From an uncultured Planctomycetaceae bacterium (GTDB lineage: Bacteria > Planctomycetota > Planctomycetia > Pirellulales > Thermoguttaceae), in assembly GCA_946408825.1 (NCBI GenBank), contig CAMJTU010000006.1, forward strand, positions 1-64,000: a DNA stretch of 64,000 nucleotides, given 5' to 3'. The notes under the pieces were generated by a model, which did not search any database, was not told the DNA's origin, and saw only the letters and a program-made list of their open reading frames with translations. A program made the translations under genes and the position numbers. The number at the start of each line of letters is the position of its first letter. The first letter of the stretch is position 1. Positions 26,580 to 34,654 of the stretch are shown piece after piece.

Positions 26580-27965
26580 CTATCTATTCAAGAAACGCCA
26601 AAGTTTTTCAGGATCAGAAAAATCGGGAATAATCGCGTCCGCGCCAGCCTCAAGCAAGAATCCACGCTTGTGTTCGTCAATGCCTTCACGCTTAACTTCG
26701 TTGGTAGCAAGACCGACAGAATAACCGCCGAATTGCTTGATTGCTCGGACGTCAAAACCTCCGTCCCCAAAACCGACAAGATCTCGACCAGACCAACCAT
26801 TTTTATCAAGAAGGTTTCGGAGAACATCCACTTTTTCACAAGGAACGCCGTCTTCACGCGCGCCATAGATTCCTTGATCAAAAAACTCGCTTATTCCCAA
26901 TCTGTCACATTCCTTCTTTAACCGCGCCTCGTCTGTCCCACTCGCAAGACAAAGTGAAATATCATTCTCTCTAAGGAGTTTTAAAAAGGCGATAATTCCA
27001 GGGATTAAAACATCGTCGACTGTCTTTGATACTCCTAGCTCCGATAATCTTGCGTCGACAAGTTTGTCAAGTTCAGCGTCATACTGAAGCTTATATGTCA
27101 ACGGTAGTTCCGGCGTTCCACCTCGTTTTGCTACTTCTTCGGCAAGATGTTCGCCGAGGGCAATCATCGGACGTCCAGTTTCCTTTTCTATGTATGCGCG
27201 TACAACCGGTTCAACATCGCCACGAGAGACGCCTGGAAGCGACGTGAGCGTTTCACAGGCGCAACGCGCAACGGCGTCCTGCCAGCCACATCGTAAAGCG
27301 GCAACCGTTCCGTCAAAATCAAAGAAGGCCGTCTTAAAACGCCTATTTATTTCAGGATAATGCAATACCTCAATATCAAAGTTCTTGGGAAGAACTCGTT
27401 GCATAAGCGAAACGATTGCATGCTCATAGAGCATGTGCATATCTTCAAGTTGCTCCATTGAATTTGTTGGCGCGATCAGAATTTCATCGCAAAATTCCTT
27501 CATTTTTCCGCCGTCACGCCCGCCAAAACCAATAGTTATAAGCCCCATTTCACGGGCAGTCTGAAGTCCTTTAACAACATTCGGCGAATTACCACTTCCG
27601 CTGAAAACTATCAATAAATCTCCAGGCTCAGCATACGAACGAAGTTGAAGTGCATAAACGTCTTCGTAAGTAAAATCGTTGGCAAGACAGGTTAAAATTG
27701 GGGAACTATCGTTCAGACATATGGCGCGAAACCCCTCTCGCCCACAAACTCGCGCGCCCTTCAGCAGATCGTTGCACATGTGTGAAGCGGTAGCGGCGCT
27801 TCCGCCGTTTCCAGCGGTATAAACACGCTTCCCCTTTTCTTTGGTCTCAAGAATCAATCCAGCAATCCTCGCGAGGGTTTCGAAGCTGGTTCGCATTAGA
27901 TTTTCAACAACTTGTCCCGCATAATCGTGTAAAAAAGCAGTAGCCTCGCATTGGCAATAATTCAT
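26580..27965 (-). CDS. Fusion: SIS-domain sugar isomerase (GmhA-like) + HAD phosphatase
   Basis: About 461 residues from the ATG at 27965, which has AAGGTGGG ten bases upstream; a GTG at 27980 is possible. Residues 1 to about 200 are a SIS domain of the phosphoheptose isomerase type: AGNGGSAATASHMCNDLLKG, LNDSSPILTCLANDFTYE and FSGSGNSPNVVKGL. From about 210 a HAD hydrolase follows: FFDFDGTVA (nucleophile Asp216 and Asp218), LASGTDEA, a Lys region and FGDGGFDVRAIKQFGG. The pairing recalls GmhA and GmhB of the ADP-heptose pathway, but the HAD part looks more like the phosphoglycolate/beta-phosphoglucomutase type. Heptose or another sugar phosphate is the likely substrate; no other heptose gene is in the window. 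Confidence 0.87.
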   Translation of the reverse strand: MNYCQCEATAFLHDYAGQVVENLMRTSFETLARIAGLILETKEKGKRVYTAGNGGSAATASHMCNDLLKGARVCGREGFRAICLNDSSPILTCLANDFTYEDVYALQLRSYAEPGDLLIVFSGSGNSPNVVKGLQTAREMGLITIGFGGRDGGKMKEFCDEILIAPTNSMEQLEDMHMLYEHAIVSLMQRVLPKNFDIEVLHYPEINRRFKTAFFDFDGTVAALRCGWQDAVARCACETLTSLPGVSRGDVEPVVRAYIEKETGRPMIALGEHLAEEVAKRGGTPELPLTYKLQYDAELDKLVDARLSELGVSKTVDDVLIPGIIAFLKLLRENDISLCLASGTDEARLKKECDRLGISEFFDQGIYGAREDGVPCEKVDVLRNLLDKNGWSGRDLVGFGDGGFDVRAIKQFGGYSVGLATNEVKREGIDEHKRGFLLEAGADAIIPDFSDPEKLWRFLNR

Positions 27966-28078
27966 TTCAAAGATTCCCACCTTAAAAAAAACAACGGTTC
28001 AGCGTAGATTCAATACATCTAGGACCGCAGAAAGTGAATGTCTAGTAAATGCGACAAGCGCCTCGGCACGCCGTAGTC

Positions 28079-28106
28079 ATTGTATCACTAGCATTTCTTT
28101 CATCAA
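28079..28106 (-). promoter_or_regulatory. Promoter of the SIS-HAD gene
   Basis: TTGATG (28101-28106) and TACAAT (28079-28084) on the minus strand with a 16-base spacer, about 115 bp before the start codon. Confidence 0.5.
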
Positions 28107-28161
28107 TACTTGAATAATCGCCTGACTTTAAGAAAACTCACAAGATATTTTCATCGGACAT

Positions 28162-28190
28162 TTGAAAAATGGGTGAAACCACTGTATACT
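28162..28190 (+). promoter_or_regulatory. Promoter of the sugar isomerase gene
   Basis: TTGAAA (28162-28167) and TATACT (28185-28190) with a 17-base spacer. The start codon is 183 bp away, so the 5' leader is long; it holds a short CCGCC/GGCGG hairpin near 28318-28334. The rest of the 407-bp divergent gap (27966-28372) shows nothing else I can name. Confidence 0.6.
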
Positions 28191-28372
28191 GGTGGAGTCG
28201 GTTTCGAGCGCCAAAAGCATTCAAGGCTTTTACTGAAAAGTTCGGATCCGGCGAGTATTACAGGAGCCGTTCGTTGAAACAACATGCTTCTTAAACGTAT
28301 GGCGTCGCCTTCTTTTCCGCCTTAAATTGGCGGTATAACAATCAGCAGAACAAGCACAAAAGGAACGTTATC

Positions 28373-29218
28373 ATGGAAAACATGCCTGTTGGAGTCTTTG
28401 CGAGCATCGACGCGGGTTTGGGAGTCAAATTAGAAGTAGTCCGCGATCTAGGAATTAAAACGATTCAGCTCCACACGCCTGCAAAAGAATCGCGTACTCC
28501 CGAGAACGCAAAAGCGTTTCTTGAAAAGCTCAACCGTTATGGAATAACAACGACGGTCGTTTTCCTCGGTTTTGAAGGCGAGTCATATGAGACGATCGCA
28601 AAAGCGGCCGAAACGGTCGGTTTTGTGCCAGCCTCTACGCGCGAAGCGCGCCTTCAAGAAGCGCGTGAGATTGCCGATTTTGCAAAACTTTTGGGCGTTG
28701 AAGCAATCGGTTCTCACATCGGCTTCGTTCCCCATGACGTCGAATCGGAAGATTACAAGGGCATGGTCGCTGCGATTCAAAGCTATTGCGATTATCTTAA
28801 ACAAAACGGTCAACGTCTTCACCTTGAGACAGGACAAGAAAAAGCGGAAAACCTACTCGCATTCCTCGAGACGGTTAATCGCGACAACATCTTCATTAAT
28901 TTCGATCCCGCAAACCTTATCCTTTATGGTATGGGAGCGCCTATTGAATCGCTTAAGAAAGTTGCAAGATATGTTCGTTCCTGCCACTGTAAAGACGCAA
29001 TTGCGACGACAGGTCAGCCTGGGGTCGATTGGGGAACTGAAGTACCCTTTGGTCAAGGCCAAGTTGACGCAAAACTCTTTCTCCAGACGTTAAAAGATAT
29101 TGGCTACGTCGGTCCGCTCACAATCGAACGCGAAATTCCAGAAGAACCTGAACGTCAAAAGGCAGAAATTGGCCAGGCGCTTGAACTTATCGAATCGCTC
29201 AAGAAATCTCTGACCTGA
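28373..29218 (+). CDS. Sugar phosphate isomerase/epimerase (xylose-isomerase-like TIM barrel)
   Basis: 281 residues, cytoplasmic (no signal peptide). The AP-endonuclease-2/xylose-isomerase-like barrel is visible: VGVFASIDAGLGVKLEVVRDLGIKTIQLHTP, AREIADFAKLLGVEAIGSHIGFVP, HLETGQEKAENLLAFLE (Glu metal ligand), IFINFDPANLILYGMG, SCHCKDA and VPFGQGQVDAKLFLQTLKDIGYVGPLTIERE with the last Glu. Members isomerise or epimerise sugars or inositols with a divalent metal. AAGG is nine bases before the ATG. A hairpin follows the stop. Confidence 0.87.
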   Translation: MENMPVGVFASIDAGLGVKLEVVRDLGIKTIQLHTPAKESRTPENAKAFLEKLNRYGITTTVVFLGFEGESYETIAKAAETVGFVPASTREARLQEAREIADFAKLLGVEAIGSHIGFVPHDVESEDYKGMVAAIQSYCDYLKQNGQRLHLETGQEKAENLLAFLETVNRDNIFINFDPANLILYGMGAPIESLKKVARYVRSCHCKDAIATTGQPGVDWGTEVPFGQGQVDAKLFLQTLKDIGYVGPLTIEREIPEEPERQKAEIGQALELIESLKKSLT

Positions 29219-29252
29219 AAACACGTCAATTGAAGCGAGAATGAACTAAACG

Positions 29253-29281
29253 CCACGTCGTTCACTTTGTAAGCGACGTGG
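29253..29281 (+). terminator. Hairpin after the sugar isomerase gene
   Basis: 8-bp stem CCACGTCG/CGACGTGG with a 13-base loop, 35 bp after the stop. No U-tract follows directly, so it may be a weak or Rho-dependent terminator or an mRNA 3' end stabiliser. Confidence 0.4.
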
Positions 29282-29332
29282 TAGCGCTGTGCTGTTTTAA
29301 ACATCCTAATTCAATAAAGTTGACAATCTTAC

Positions 29333-29638
29333 ATGGCGTCCATTATCAAAACTTTCGGGCACTCGCTGGGAAAAGAAGAAGCCGCGCGACGGATTCGAGA
29401 GCGCATCTCTGCTGAGAAAATTAATCGAGCAATGATCGCGACAGTAACACGGGAAGTTTGGAGCGATCCATACAATCTCGACTTTTCGATGATAATTTTC
29501 AATTACAGGCTAGACGGTCATCTCGGTATCGGCGACGATACTGTTACGCTTAATCTGAATCTTCCGATGGGAGCTGCAACCTTCAAGGGGATGATCGACG
29601 AACAGATATCGAGGCAAATGGAACTCATGATTAAGTAA
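29333..29638 (+). CDS. Small protein resembling the polyhydroxyalkanoic acid system family
   Basis: 101 residues, no signal or membrane segment. The start resembles the family that follows KTFGHSLGKEEAARRIRERI, with a middle beta part (WSDPYNLDFSMIIFNYRLDGHLGIGDDTVTLNLNLP) and a C-terminal FKGMIDEQISRQME helix. This layout matches small proteins annotated as polyhydroxyalkanoic acid system family (PHA granule-associated in some Proteobacteria), which also occur in bacteria without PHA. No PHA synthase is in the window, so the family name does not prove a role in PHA storage. Confidence 0.6.
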   Translation: MASIIKTFGHSLGKEEAARRIRERISAEKINRAMIATVTREVWSDPYNLDFSMIIFNYRLDGHLGIGDDTVTLNLNLPMGAATFKGMIDEQISRQMELMIK

Positions 29639-29674
29639 GGTCTTTAATCGGTCCTCCCCAAAACTTGCCTTCTG

Positions 29675-29729
29675 TTGTAATTGAATAATTTGAAGCCGTT
29701 CATGATTATAGAGGGGTATTGAATTACAA
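29675..29729. repeat. AT-rich inverted repeat in an intergenic region
   Basis: Arms TTGTAATTGAATA (29675-29687) and TATTGAATTACAA (29717-29729) are complementary at 12 of 13 positions, with a 29-base loop. It is not followed by a T-run and is not a clear terminator; it could be a regulator site or RNA hairpin. The remainder of the 324-bp gap 29639-29962 holds the terminator at 29842. Confidence 0.4.
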
Positions 29730-29841
29730 TAGAATGCAATGCTCTTTTTCAGGGAGGGTTCCTTAGGTTCCTCTTGAGACCTCTCGTTCTCTAGTGAGTA
29801 CTGTTCTATCTTGGTCAGGTTCTCGTTATTTGAAAAATGAG

Positions 29842-29869
29842 AACGCTACGGTTTTTTGGCCGTAGCGTT
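29842..29869. terminator. Intrinsic terminator between convergent genes
   Basis: Perfect 10-bp stem AACGCTACGG/CCGTAGCGTT with an 8-base loop. On the minus strand it is followed by CTCATTTTTC, suiting the peptidase gene that ends at 29963; on the plus strand by TTCACTTAT. Confidence 0.7.
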
Positions 29870-29962
29870 TCACTTATCTCTCTACCCCGACTCCAAACGT
29901 TCCCTTTCCTTCCGGGGCTTTTGCGTCTTTATGTATCTATCAACATCTAGGAGTAGCTTATC

Positions 29963-31318
29963 TTAACGTATTGTCCGTTCTTTCTGTAAATGCACAGAAG
30001 TTTCAGACGAACGATAATATGGCTGTAAGGTTGACTTAGGTTTGACAGCGCTCCCCGCGCCATTAGAAAGTATGCTCTCAGACGAACGTCTAATGCTTCC
30101 GTTTTCAATCGTCTTATTCGTAGAAACTGAAAGCGTTTGAGATGATGTTGTCGACGCAATTCCAAAATTCCCAGTAGGTTCTTGAAAAGCAGAATCAACG
30201 CCATTGTTCCTCGAGGAAAATGATTGCGTTAGCCCCTTGAAAAAATTCCCTTGTTCCTTTATTTTACTCTGGCCACGAGCTACGGTTATTGGATTGGTCT
30301 CGCTATTTCCAAAGGATTCTCGCTCCCTAATTCCAACAGAAATGGAATCGGAATGAACGCTAGAATTTTGCGCTAACATGATTTCCTTTGGCATATCGTC
30401 AATACTGGGAAGTCGCCGAGTCGCTGGCAACATTTCGGGCTGGTTTGCGAGGTCCCACTCCCTAATCCACCTATTCCATTCGTACTGAAGGGCGCCAAGC
30501 GAGTTGCAGTCATAATACCGTTTCAATTCGGCGTTCCAATCGTTTGATTCAACTCCCGCCTTTGCAAATTCCACGAGTCGACGATAACCGCCTACCAAAA
30601 TCAAATATTCGCAAACAGAAAAAGATTGGGAATAAAAAGGGGTGAGATCTGAAGGATATTCCTTCATTGAAACCATGTCGTCAAACGCAATCCCGCGCTT
30701 TGTATGTAAAAATGTCGCTAGCATTTTACGATAATGCGCCCGTTCAGAGCTTGCTTCAACCGCCGTTGCCATTCCTTCATCAAGCCAGCGAGGAACAGGC
30801 ATACGTAAATATGAAGCAATAATAGTGTGCGTTACTTCATGAGGCAACACAGAATCAAGAATCCGTTCAGGACTTCCCTGAACTGTCATTTTCCAATCAT
30901 AAACTTCGCCATTAGAAAAAGAAAAGACCGTTTCGCCAGCGGAAACCAGTTCCGTTCCTGTCTTAACAGACACTTCGCATGGACGAGACCAGCGAGGCAA
31001 ATCGCGCCCTAACCACAGTTGAGCGAGTTTAATACGATAACTTTCTGCCGCCTCGCCGACTTGCTTTGCAAAGCCTGCGTCGGTTGCTTGAACTGTGAAA
31101 TTATCAGTCTTATAGACTGCGGCTTGTAGCTGAGAGTGCGCCACAGTGAAAGCGACAATCAATATCGTTGCAATCACTTGACAAACCTTGACGACATGTC
31201 TGAAACGCCTGCCGACAAAACCCGTTAATGTCTGTTTCTCAAAAAGAAAAACGTTCAGAAATGAAATAACGTGCGACTTTCCCTCAGTCAGGAAAAGATT
31301 TTGAGCCGCCATGCTCAC
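29963..31318 (-). CDS. Membrane-anchored zinc-peptidase-like protein (gluzincin fold)
   Basis: About 451 residues. GGGAGG lies five bases before a GTG at 31318 and eleven before an ATG at 31312; either may start. A transmembrane or signal segment (VCQVIATILIVAFTVAHSQLQA) lies near residues 45-66. The mature part holds HEVTH at 160-164 and a downstream WLDEGMA, the His-Glu-x-x-His plus Glu arrangement of gluzincin metallopeptidases seen in DUF1570-like planctomycete proteins. The last 130 residues are Ser/Thr/Asn-rich and low in complexity. The substrate is unknown. The integrated element lies immediately upstream of the gene. Confidence 0.75.
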   Translation of the reverse strand: MSMAAQNLFLTEGKSHVISFLNVFLFEKQTLTGFVGRRFRHVVKVCQVIATILIVAFTVAHSQLQAAVYKTDNFTVQATDAGFAKQVGEAAESYRIKLAQLWLGRDLPRWSRPCEVSVKTGTELVSAGETVFSFSNGEVYDWKMTVQGSPERILDSVLPHEVTHTIIASYLRMPVPRWLDEGMATAVEASSERAHYRKMLATFLHTKRGIAFDDMVSMKEYPSDLTPFYSQSFSVCEYLILVGGYRRLVEFAKAGVESNDWNAELKRYYDCNSLGALQYEWNRWIREWDLANQPEMLPATRRLPSIDDMPKEIMLAQNSSVHSDSISVGIRERESFGNSETNPITVARGQSKIKEQGNFFKGLTQSFSSRNNGVDSAFQEPTGNFGIASTTSSQTLSVSTNKTIENGSIRRSSESILSNGAGSAVKPKSTLQPYYRSSETSVHLQKERTIR

Positions 31319-31528
31319 GTCAACCTCCCTGCGTTCTTTTTAAGTCTCTAACAATCCTCGTCAAAGACAAACTTCTCAGAAACTGAACGTCACGCTTCCT
31401 GCATAGGATTTAAACGTGCTTCCTTCCCAAGAGCAAACCGAGTCTAAACAATTCTTTTCCTCAGTGAAAGAGCTTTTTTGACACGGAGTAAGCAACTCTC
31501 TTAAAAAGAGGAAACCTATGTTTGAAAC

Positions 31529-31539
31529 ACTAGCATTAT
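31529..31539 (+). repeat. Outer direct repeat, left copy (candidate att or integrase site)
   Basis: ACTAGCATTAT, followed by TTAAA; an identical 11-mer with similar flank occurs at 39559-39569 in the same orientation beyond the right end of the element. Confidence 0.4.
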
Positions 31540-31576
31540 TTAAAGTATCTTTATTACTTATAGGGTTACAAAAAAC

Positions 31577-31594
31577 AGACCCCTAATTAGACAC
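31577..31594 (+). repeat. Inner direct repeat, left copy (candidate att core)
   Basis: AGACCCCTAATTAGACAC, matching 39396-39413 at 17 of 18 positions in the same orientation. It contains the 8-bp palindrome CTAATTAG. It lies 76 bp before the first gene of the element. Confidence 0.5.
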
Positions 31595-31669
31595 TTTACC
31601 TATTGTCGCTATCTTGCGACGTCCTACAATCTGGAACTGGACGCAAACAACTTGAAACACGGAGATACT

Positions 31670-31990
31670 ATGAAAAGAAAAGTTTTGAAGATCGGCGGAA
31701 CTTACGCGGCGAATTTCTGGAGATTTGAAGCGCGTTACTTCCATGACTTGGCGAACGCGGTAGAAGGGCGGGACGTCGTTTCTATGAAAGTGGACGGGCG
31801 CGCGCTCGATAACGCTTTCGACGTCTGTAGAAAAGCGTTTAACCAACACGAAACGACGGAGCTTTACGCCTTGGGGTGCTACGGTTATGAATACCGCGAT
31901 TCATACATGTACCGTCATTCACTTGAAATGAAAAACGCTTGTTTTTTCGTCTTTTCTGGAATGTTAATGGCTTATCTCGGACTTGAATAA
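31670..31990 (+). CDS. Small protein of unknown function upstream of the integrase
   Basis: 106 residues from an ATG preceded by GGAG at the right distance; the frame is open a little further to a TTG at 31652. No recognised domain; aromatic-rich, with no helix-turn-helix and only a short hydrophobic patch (CFFVFSGMLMAYLG) at the C-terminus. It ends 12 bp before the integrase ATG, so the two are surely co-translated. By position it could be an excision or integration accessory factor, but nothing in the sequence shows this. Confidence 0.65.
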   Translation: MKRKVLKIGGTYAANFWRFEARYFHDLANAVEGRDVVSMKVDGRALDNAFDVCRKAFNQHETTELYALGCYGYEYRDSYMYRHSLEMKNACFFVFSGMLMAYLGLE

Positions 31991-32002
31991 GAGGGGTTGA
32001 AA

Positions 32003-33226
32003 ATGGCTAATATCGTATCTAAAAAGAACAATCGCGGCGCCGTCAAGGCTTGGGAAATACGCTCGAAGTTATTGACCGTCAACGGCTCGAAGTTCATGTT
32101 CTATGCTTCGGCTAATGTTTTCGACAAGTCCGACGTCGACGACCTGAAAACGTTGCTTGCAGCCTGTGAAAGGGACGTCGCAAGTACGGGCGCAATTCAA
32201 CCTCGTACCATTGGCAGAATCGAACCTTTCCCGCTTCTCTTGACCGCGCTCGCAGATAAGGGAATTATCGACGCGGCGCCATATACGACGCTGGGCGACG
32301 TTTACGACGAAGCCCTTGCCGATCTGGAACGAACGGCGAAACCGCAAACGGCATACACAGCGCGGAACAATCTACGCCACACGCTCGAATACTTCAAAAG
32401 GAACACGCCTATAACAGATATCACGCGACGCGACGCGCAGGCGTTCAACGGTTATCTAAATGACAAAGTAACGGCGGGAAAGTTAGCTATAGCGACGAAG
32501 AACGGAATTATAGCGCGTTCTAAATGGCTTTTCCGCTGGTATTCGGACCAATCGAAGGATCCGATTATCAACCCGTTCCAAAACATCAAAAGCGGCTCGA
32601 CATACAGCGAAAGAGAAACGCGAATTATCACAGACAAAGAAGCGACACGGATCCTAGACGCAATCGCGAACTATACCCCAAACGCTACGCACTATAATCC
32701 GCTTGAGTGGAAAGCGTATTTTCTCTTAGGATATCGTCAGGGGTTGCGCATTGCGTCCGAAGCGCCGGAGCTTAAATGGGAATTTATCGACTTTGATAAC
32801 AAAATTCTAATGATAAGGGACGTAAAACGCTCGAAACGCTCGAAGGGCGCAAAGTGGCGGAAAATGCCATTGTTCCCCGAAACGGCGGCGGCTCTTTGGG
32901 AGTTGAAGCAAGAGCGGAAAAGGAACGACGACGCGCTTGTTTATGTGTTTTCAGACTGGTGGAAACGCGACGCAGAGAGCAACGGCGCCAACGCCTTCTA
33001 TCACTTGAAAATGATTTTTCAAGCCGCAGGCGTCGAAGTTGAACGCCCGCGTCAAGTCTTACGACAAACGGCCTCGAACCGAATACGCGACGAATACGGC
33101 GAATACTGGGAGAATGTTTGGGTAGGACATACAAAAGACGTCGCTAGAAACGCCTATTACTCGAACGATATCCCGAAAGATATCTTGGATAAAATTCCAA
33201 GCTGGGAGAAAGTTGCGACCGACTGA
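32003..33226 (+). CDS. Tyrosine recombinase (phage-type integrase)
   Basis: 407 residues from an ATG with GAGGGG six bases upstream. An N-terminal SAM-like core-binding part (TLGDVYDEALADLERTAKPQTAYTARNNLRHTLEYF) is followed by the catalytic domain: Arg249 in GYRQGLRIASE, a basic KGAKWRK hairpin, Arg354 in QVLRQTASNRI, His376 in VGHT and the nucleophile Tyr385 or Tyr386 in NAYYS. The usual His of the HxxR box is Gln351 here, which recurs in some planctomycete integrases and is tolerated in the family. It catalyses integration and excision of the element; the two nested direct repeats are the candidate sites. Confidence 0.9.
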   Translation: MANIVSKKNNRGAVKAWEIRSKLLTVNGSKFMFYASANVFDKSDVDDLKTLLAACERDVASTGAIQPRTIGRIEPFPLLLTALADKGIIDAAPYTTLGDVYDEALADLERTAKPQTAYTARNNLRHTLEYFKRNTPITDITRRDAQAFNGYLNDKVTAGKLAIATKNGIIARSKWLFRWYSDQSKDPIINPFQNIKSGSTYSERETRIITDKEATRILDAIANYTPNATHYNPLEWKAYFLLGYRQGLRIASEAPELKWEFIDFDNKILMIRDVKRSKRSKGAKWRKMPLFPETAAALWELKQERKRNDDALVYVFSDWWKRDAESNGANAFYHLKMIFQAAGVEVERPRQVLRQTASNRIRDEYGEYWENVWVGHTKDVARNAYYSNDIPKDILDKIPSWEKVATD

Positions 33227-33252
33227 CACGCAGACACAGAGCGGAAAAAAGG

Positions 33253-33290
33253 GCCGTCGAAGGCGATCTTCGGCGGCTCTTTCTCTTTTT
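33253..33290 (+). terminator. Terminator hairpin after the integrase (repeat family copy 1)
   Basis: GCCGTCGAAG (33253-33262) pairs with CTTCGGCGGC (33268-33277) and is followed by TCTTTCTCTTTTT. About 60 bp here, starting just after the integrase stop, is repeated after the primase stop at 38934. Confidence 0.8.
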
Positions 33291-33385
33291 CCGCTATTAG
33301 GTTATCATATACACTATAATATATATATAGTACAGTTAAAACCCATTCTTGGAGTGTACTCTTTACCCCGTTCCTCTTACAAATT

Positions 33386-33486
33386 GTGGTTTTTTGGTTT
33401 TTTGGTATTTTATCGCCGTATCTTTATATTTTATCTACACTTACAAAAAAACCGTTTAAAAACCACTTTTTGAAGGTGGTTTTTTG
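33386..33486. repeat. Left arm of a ~100-bp imperfect inverted repeat
   Basis: Begins GTGGTTTTTTGGTTTTTTGG (33386-33405), the exact reverse complement of 39209-39228, and ends with a stretch containing AAAAACCAC...GTGGTTTTTT that matches the reverse complement of 39130-39170 with few differences. The similarity continues outward through the hairpin at 33501-33526, which corresponds to the one at 39092-39113. The arm itself contains a small terminator-like hairpin. Confidence 0.75.
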
Positions 33487-33500
33487 GGCAGAATGTAGGA

Positions 33501-33526
33501 CCGCCGAAGGGAAGGATCTTCGGCGG
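33501..33526 (+). terminator. Hairpin of the element's repeat family (copy 2)
   Basis: CCGCCGAAG (33501-33509) pairs with CTTCGGCGG (33518-33526), then CTCTTGCTTTT. There is no gene directly before it, so it may insulate the replication cassette from the integrase side. Confidence 0.65.
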
Positions 33527-33601
33527 CTCTTGCTTTTCCGCTATCTTAAGCTGGCTTTACTTACGCGACGCGCTCGACGCCGGATCTAAAGAGAAACGGA
33601 C

Positions 33602-33850
33602 TTTTCTTTACTTGCTGGGGCTTGGATCCGTTCCAACGTTTTCAACCTCTATTAAATTCCTACTATGCTAGTATGATTTAACACCCCCTTTCACTGGGCT
33701 GTCCGCGACCTCAATGGAAGAAACACCCCTAGGAAGGACCCGTCACGGTTTTGGCTAGGGCTGGGAGATCACTCGACCGACAAAATATTTTTCCTGAATG
33801 GCGAAAAGGTTGAAAAAATTTCTACTATCTTCTTATTCGATCCTGACTCT
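33602..33850 (+). promoter_or_regulatory. Leader and putative promoter of the replication cassette
   Basis: TTCAAC (33643-33648) and TATGCT (33666-region, 17-base spacing) could be a promoter; TACTATGCTAGTA (33661-33673) is a small palindrome that could bind one of the element's regulators. From about 33690 to 33780 the sequence turns GC-rich with CCCTAG/CTAGGG complementarity, unlike the AT-rich surroundings, and may fold in the mRNA. No open frame of note is present. Confidence 0.35.
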
Positions 33851-34372
33851 ATGCTAGAAGAAAATAACGTATTTAACTTAGCTATCGACATATCTAGGTT
33901 TTATTGCAAGCGTTTTAAAAGCTGGGAACAATTCGACGACGCGACACAGGAAGCGTCGCTCTGGCTTTTAAAGAATCGACATAAATGGAGCTTGACGGAA
34001 AAAGAACTAATTTCTAGAGGATTTCTTGCGCTTGTACGCTGGTATCAAAACGCCAACGGGCTTAGAAGAAAATACAAATTAGCAAAAGTTACGTTTGATA
34101 ATTTCACTAACATATTGGACGAAACGGATATAGAAAGCAATCTTGAATATAACGACTTGATAGAAACGGCGATTATCGGCGCAGGGCTTGAAGAATACCG
34201 TTCTTTCCTCTTGGCTTTTACTCACGGAATGAGAAAAACAAAAGCTATGAAGATCTATGGCCCAAAGAACTTTGAAAAAGCCGATTCGATTATAACTCAA
34301 TTTAAAGAAGAATTTAAACGTCGGATAGCAAACGACGGGGATCGTCATGGGGATCTTCACGAAGAATCGTAG
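33851..34372 (+). CDS. Sigma-70-like protein of the element
   Basis: 173 residues. Residues about 20-75 (FKSWEQFDDATQEASLWLLKNRHKW and ISRGFLALVRWYQNANGLRRKY) resemble sigma region 2, where a Gln-Glu pair is followed by an aromatic-rich helix. Residues about 110-160 (LLAFTHGMRKTKAMKIYGPKNFEKADSIITQFKEEFKRRI) are a possible helix-turn-helix like region 4. It may be a small sigma factor directing transcription of the element, or an unrelated DNA-binding protein of that shape. No ribosome site precedes the ATG. Similarity is by inspection only. Confidence 0.55.
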   Translation: MLEENNVFNLAIDISRFYCKRFKSWEQFDDATQEASLWLLKNRHKWSLTEKELISRGFLALVRWYQNANGLRRKYKLAKVTFDNFTNILDETDIESNLEYNDLIETAIIGAGLEEYRSFLLAFTHGMRKTKAMKIYGPKNFEKADSIITQFKEEFKRRIANDGDRHGDLHEES

Positions 34373-34654
34373 ACGCTTGCGTTATTTCTTAAGACTTTTT
34401 CTTTTCTGTCATTCAAATATAACCATAGACGCGACACCGTGTTAGAGAATTTTGGGATTCTGTGAGAAACACAGGATCCGGCGCTAGTCTTATGTAATGT
34501 TTCATAGACTATTTCAAAGAAATCTCTCTTGTATGTTGCTTTTTCTATTATTATCAGGGGTAATTTTACATTTTTCCCCTTGACGCCAAGATTATTCTGG
34601 CTACAAATAAGTGTACGGCAAAAACCTCGAACGTATTGCAAAAGGTTTGAAAAC

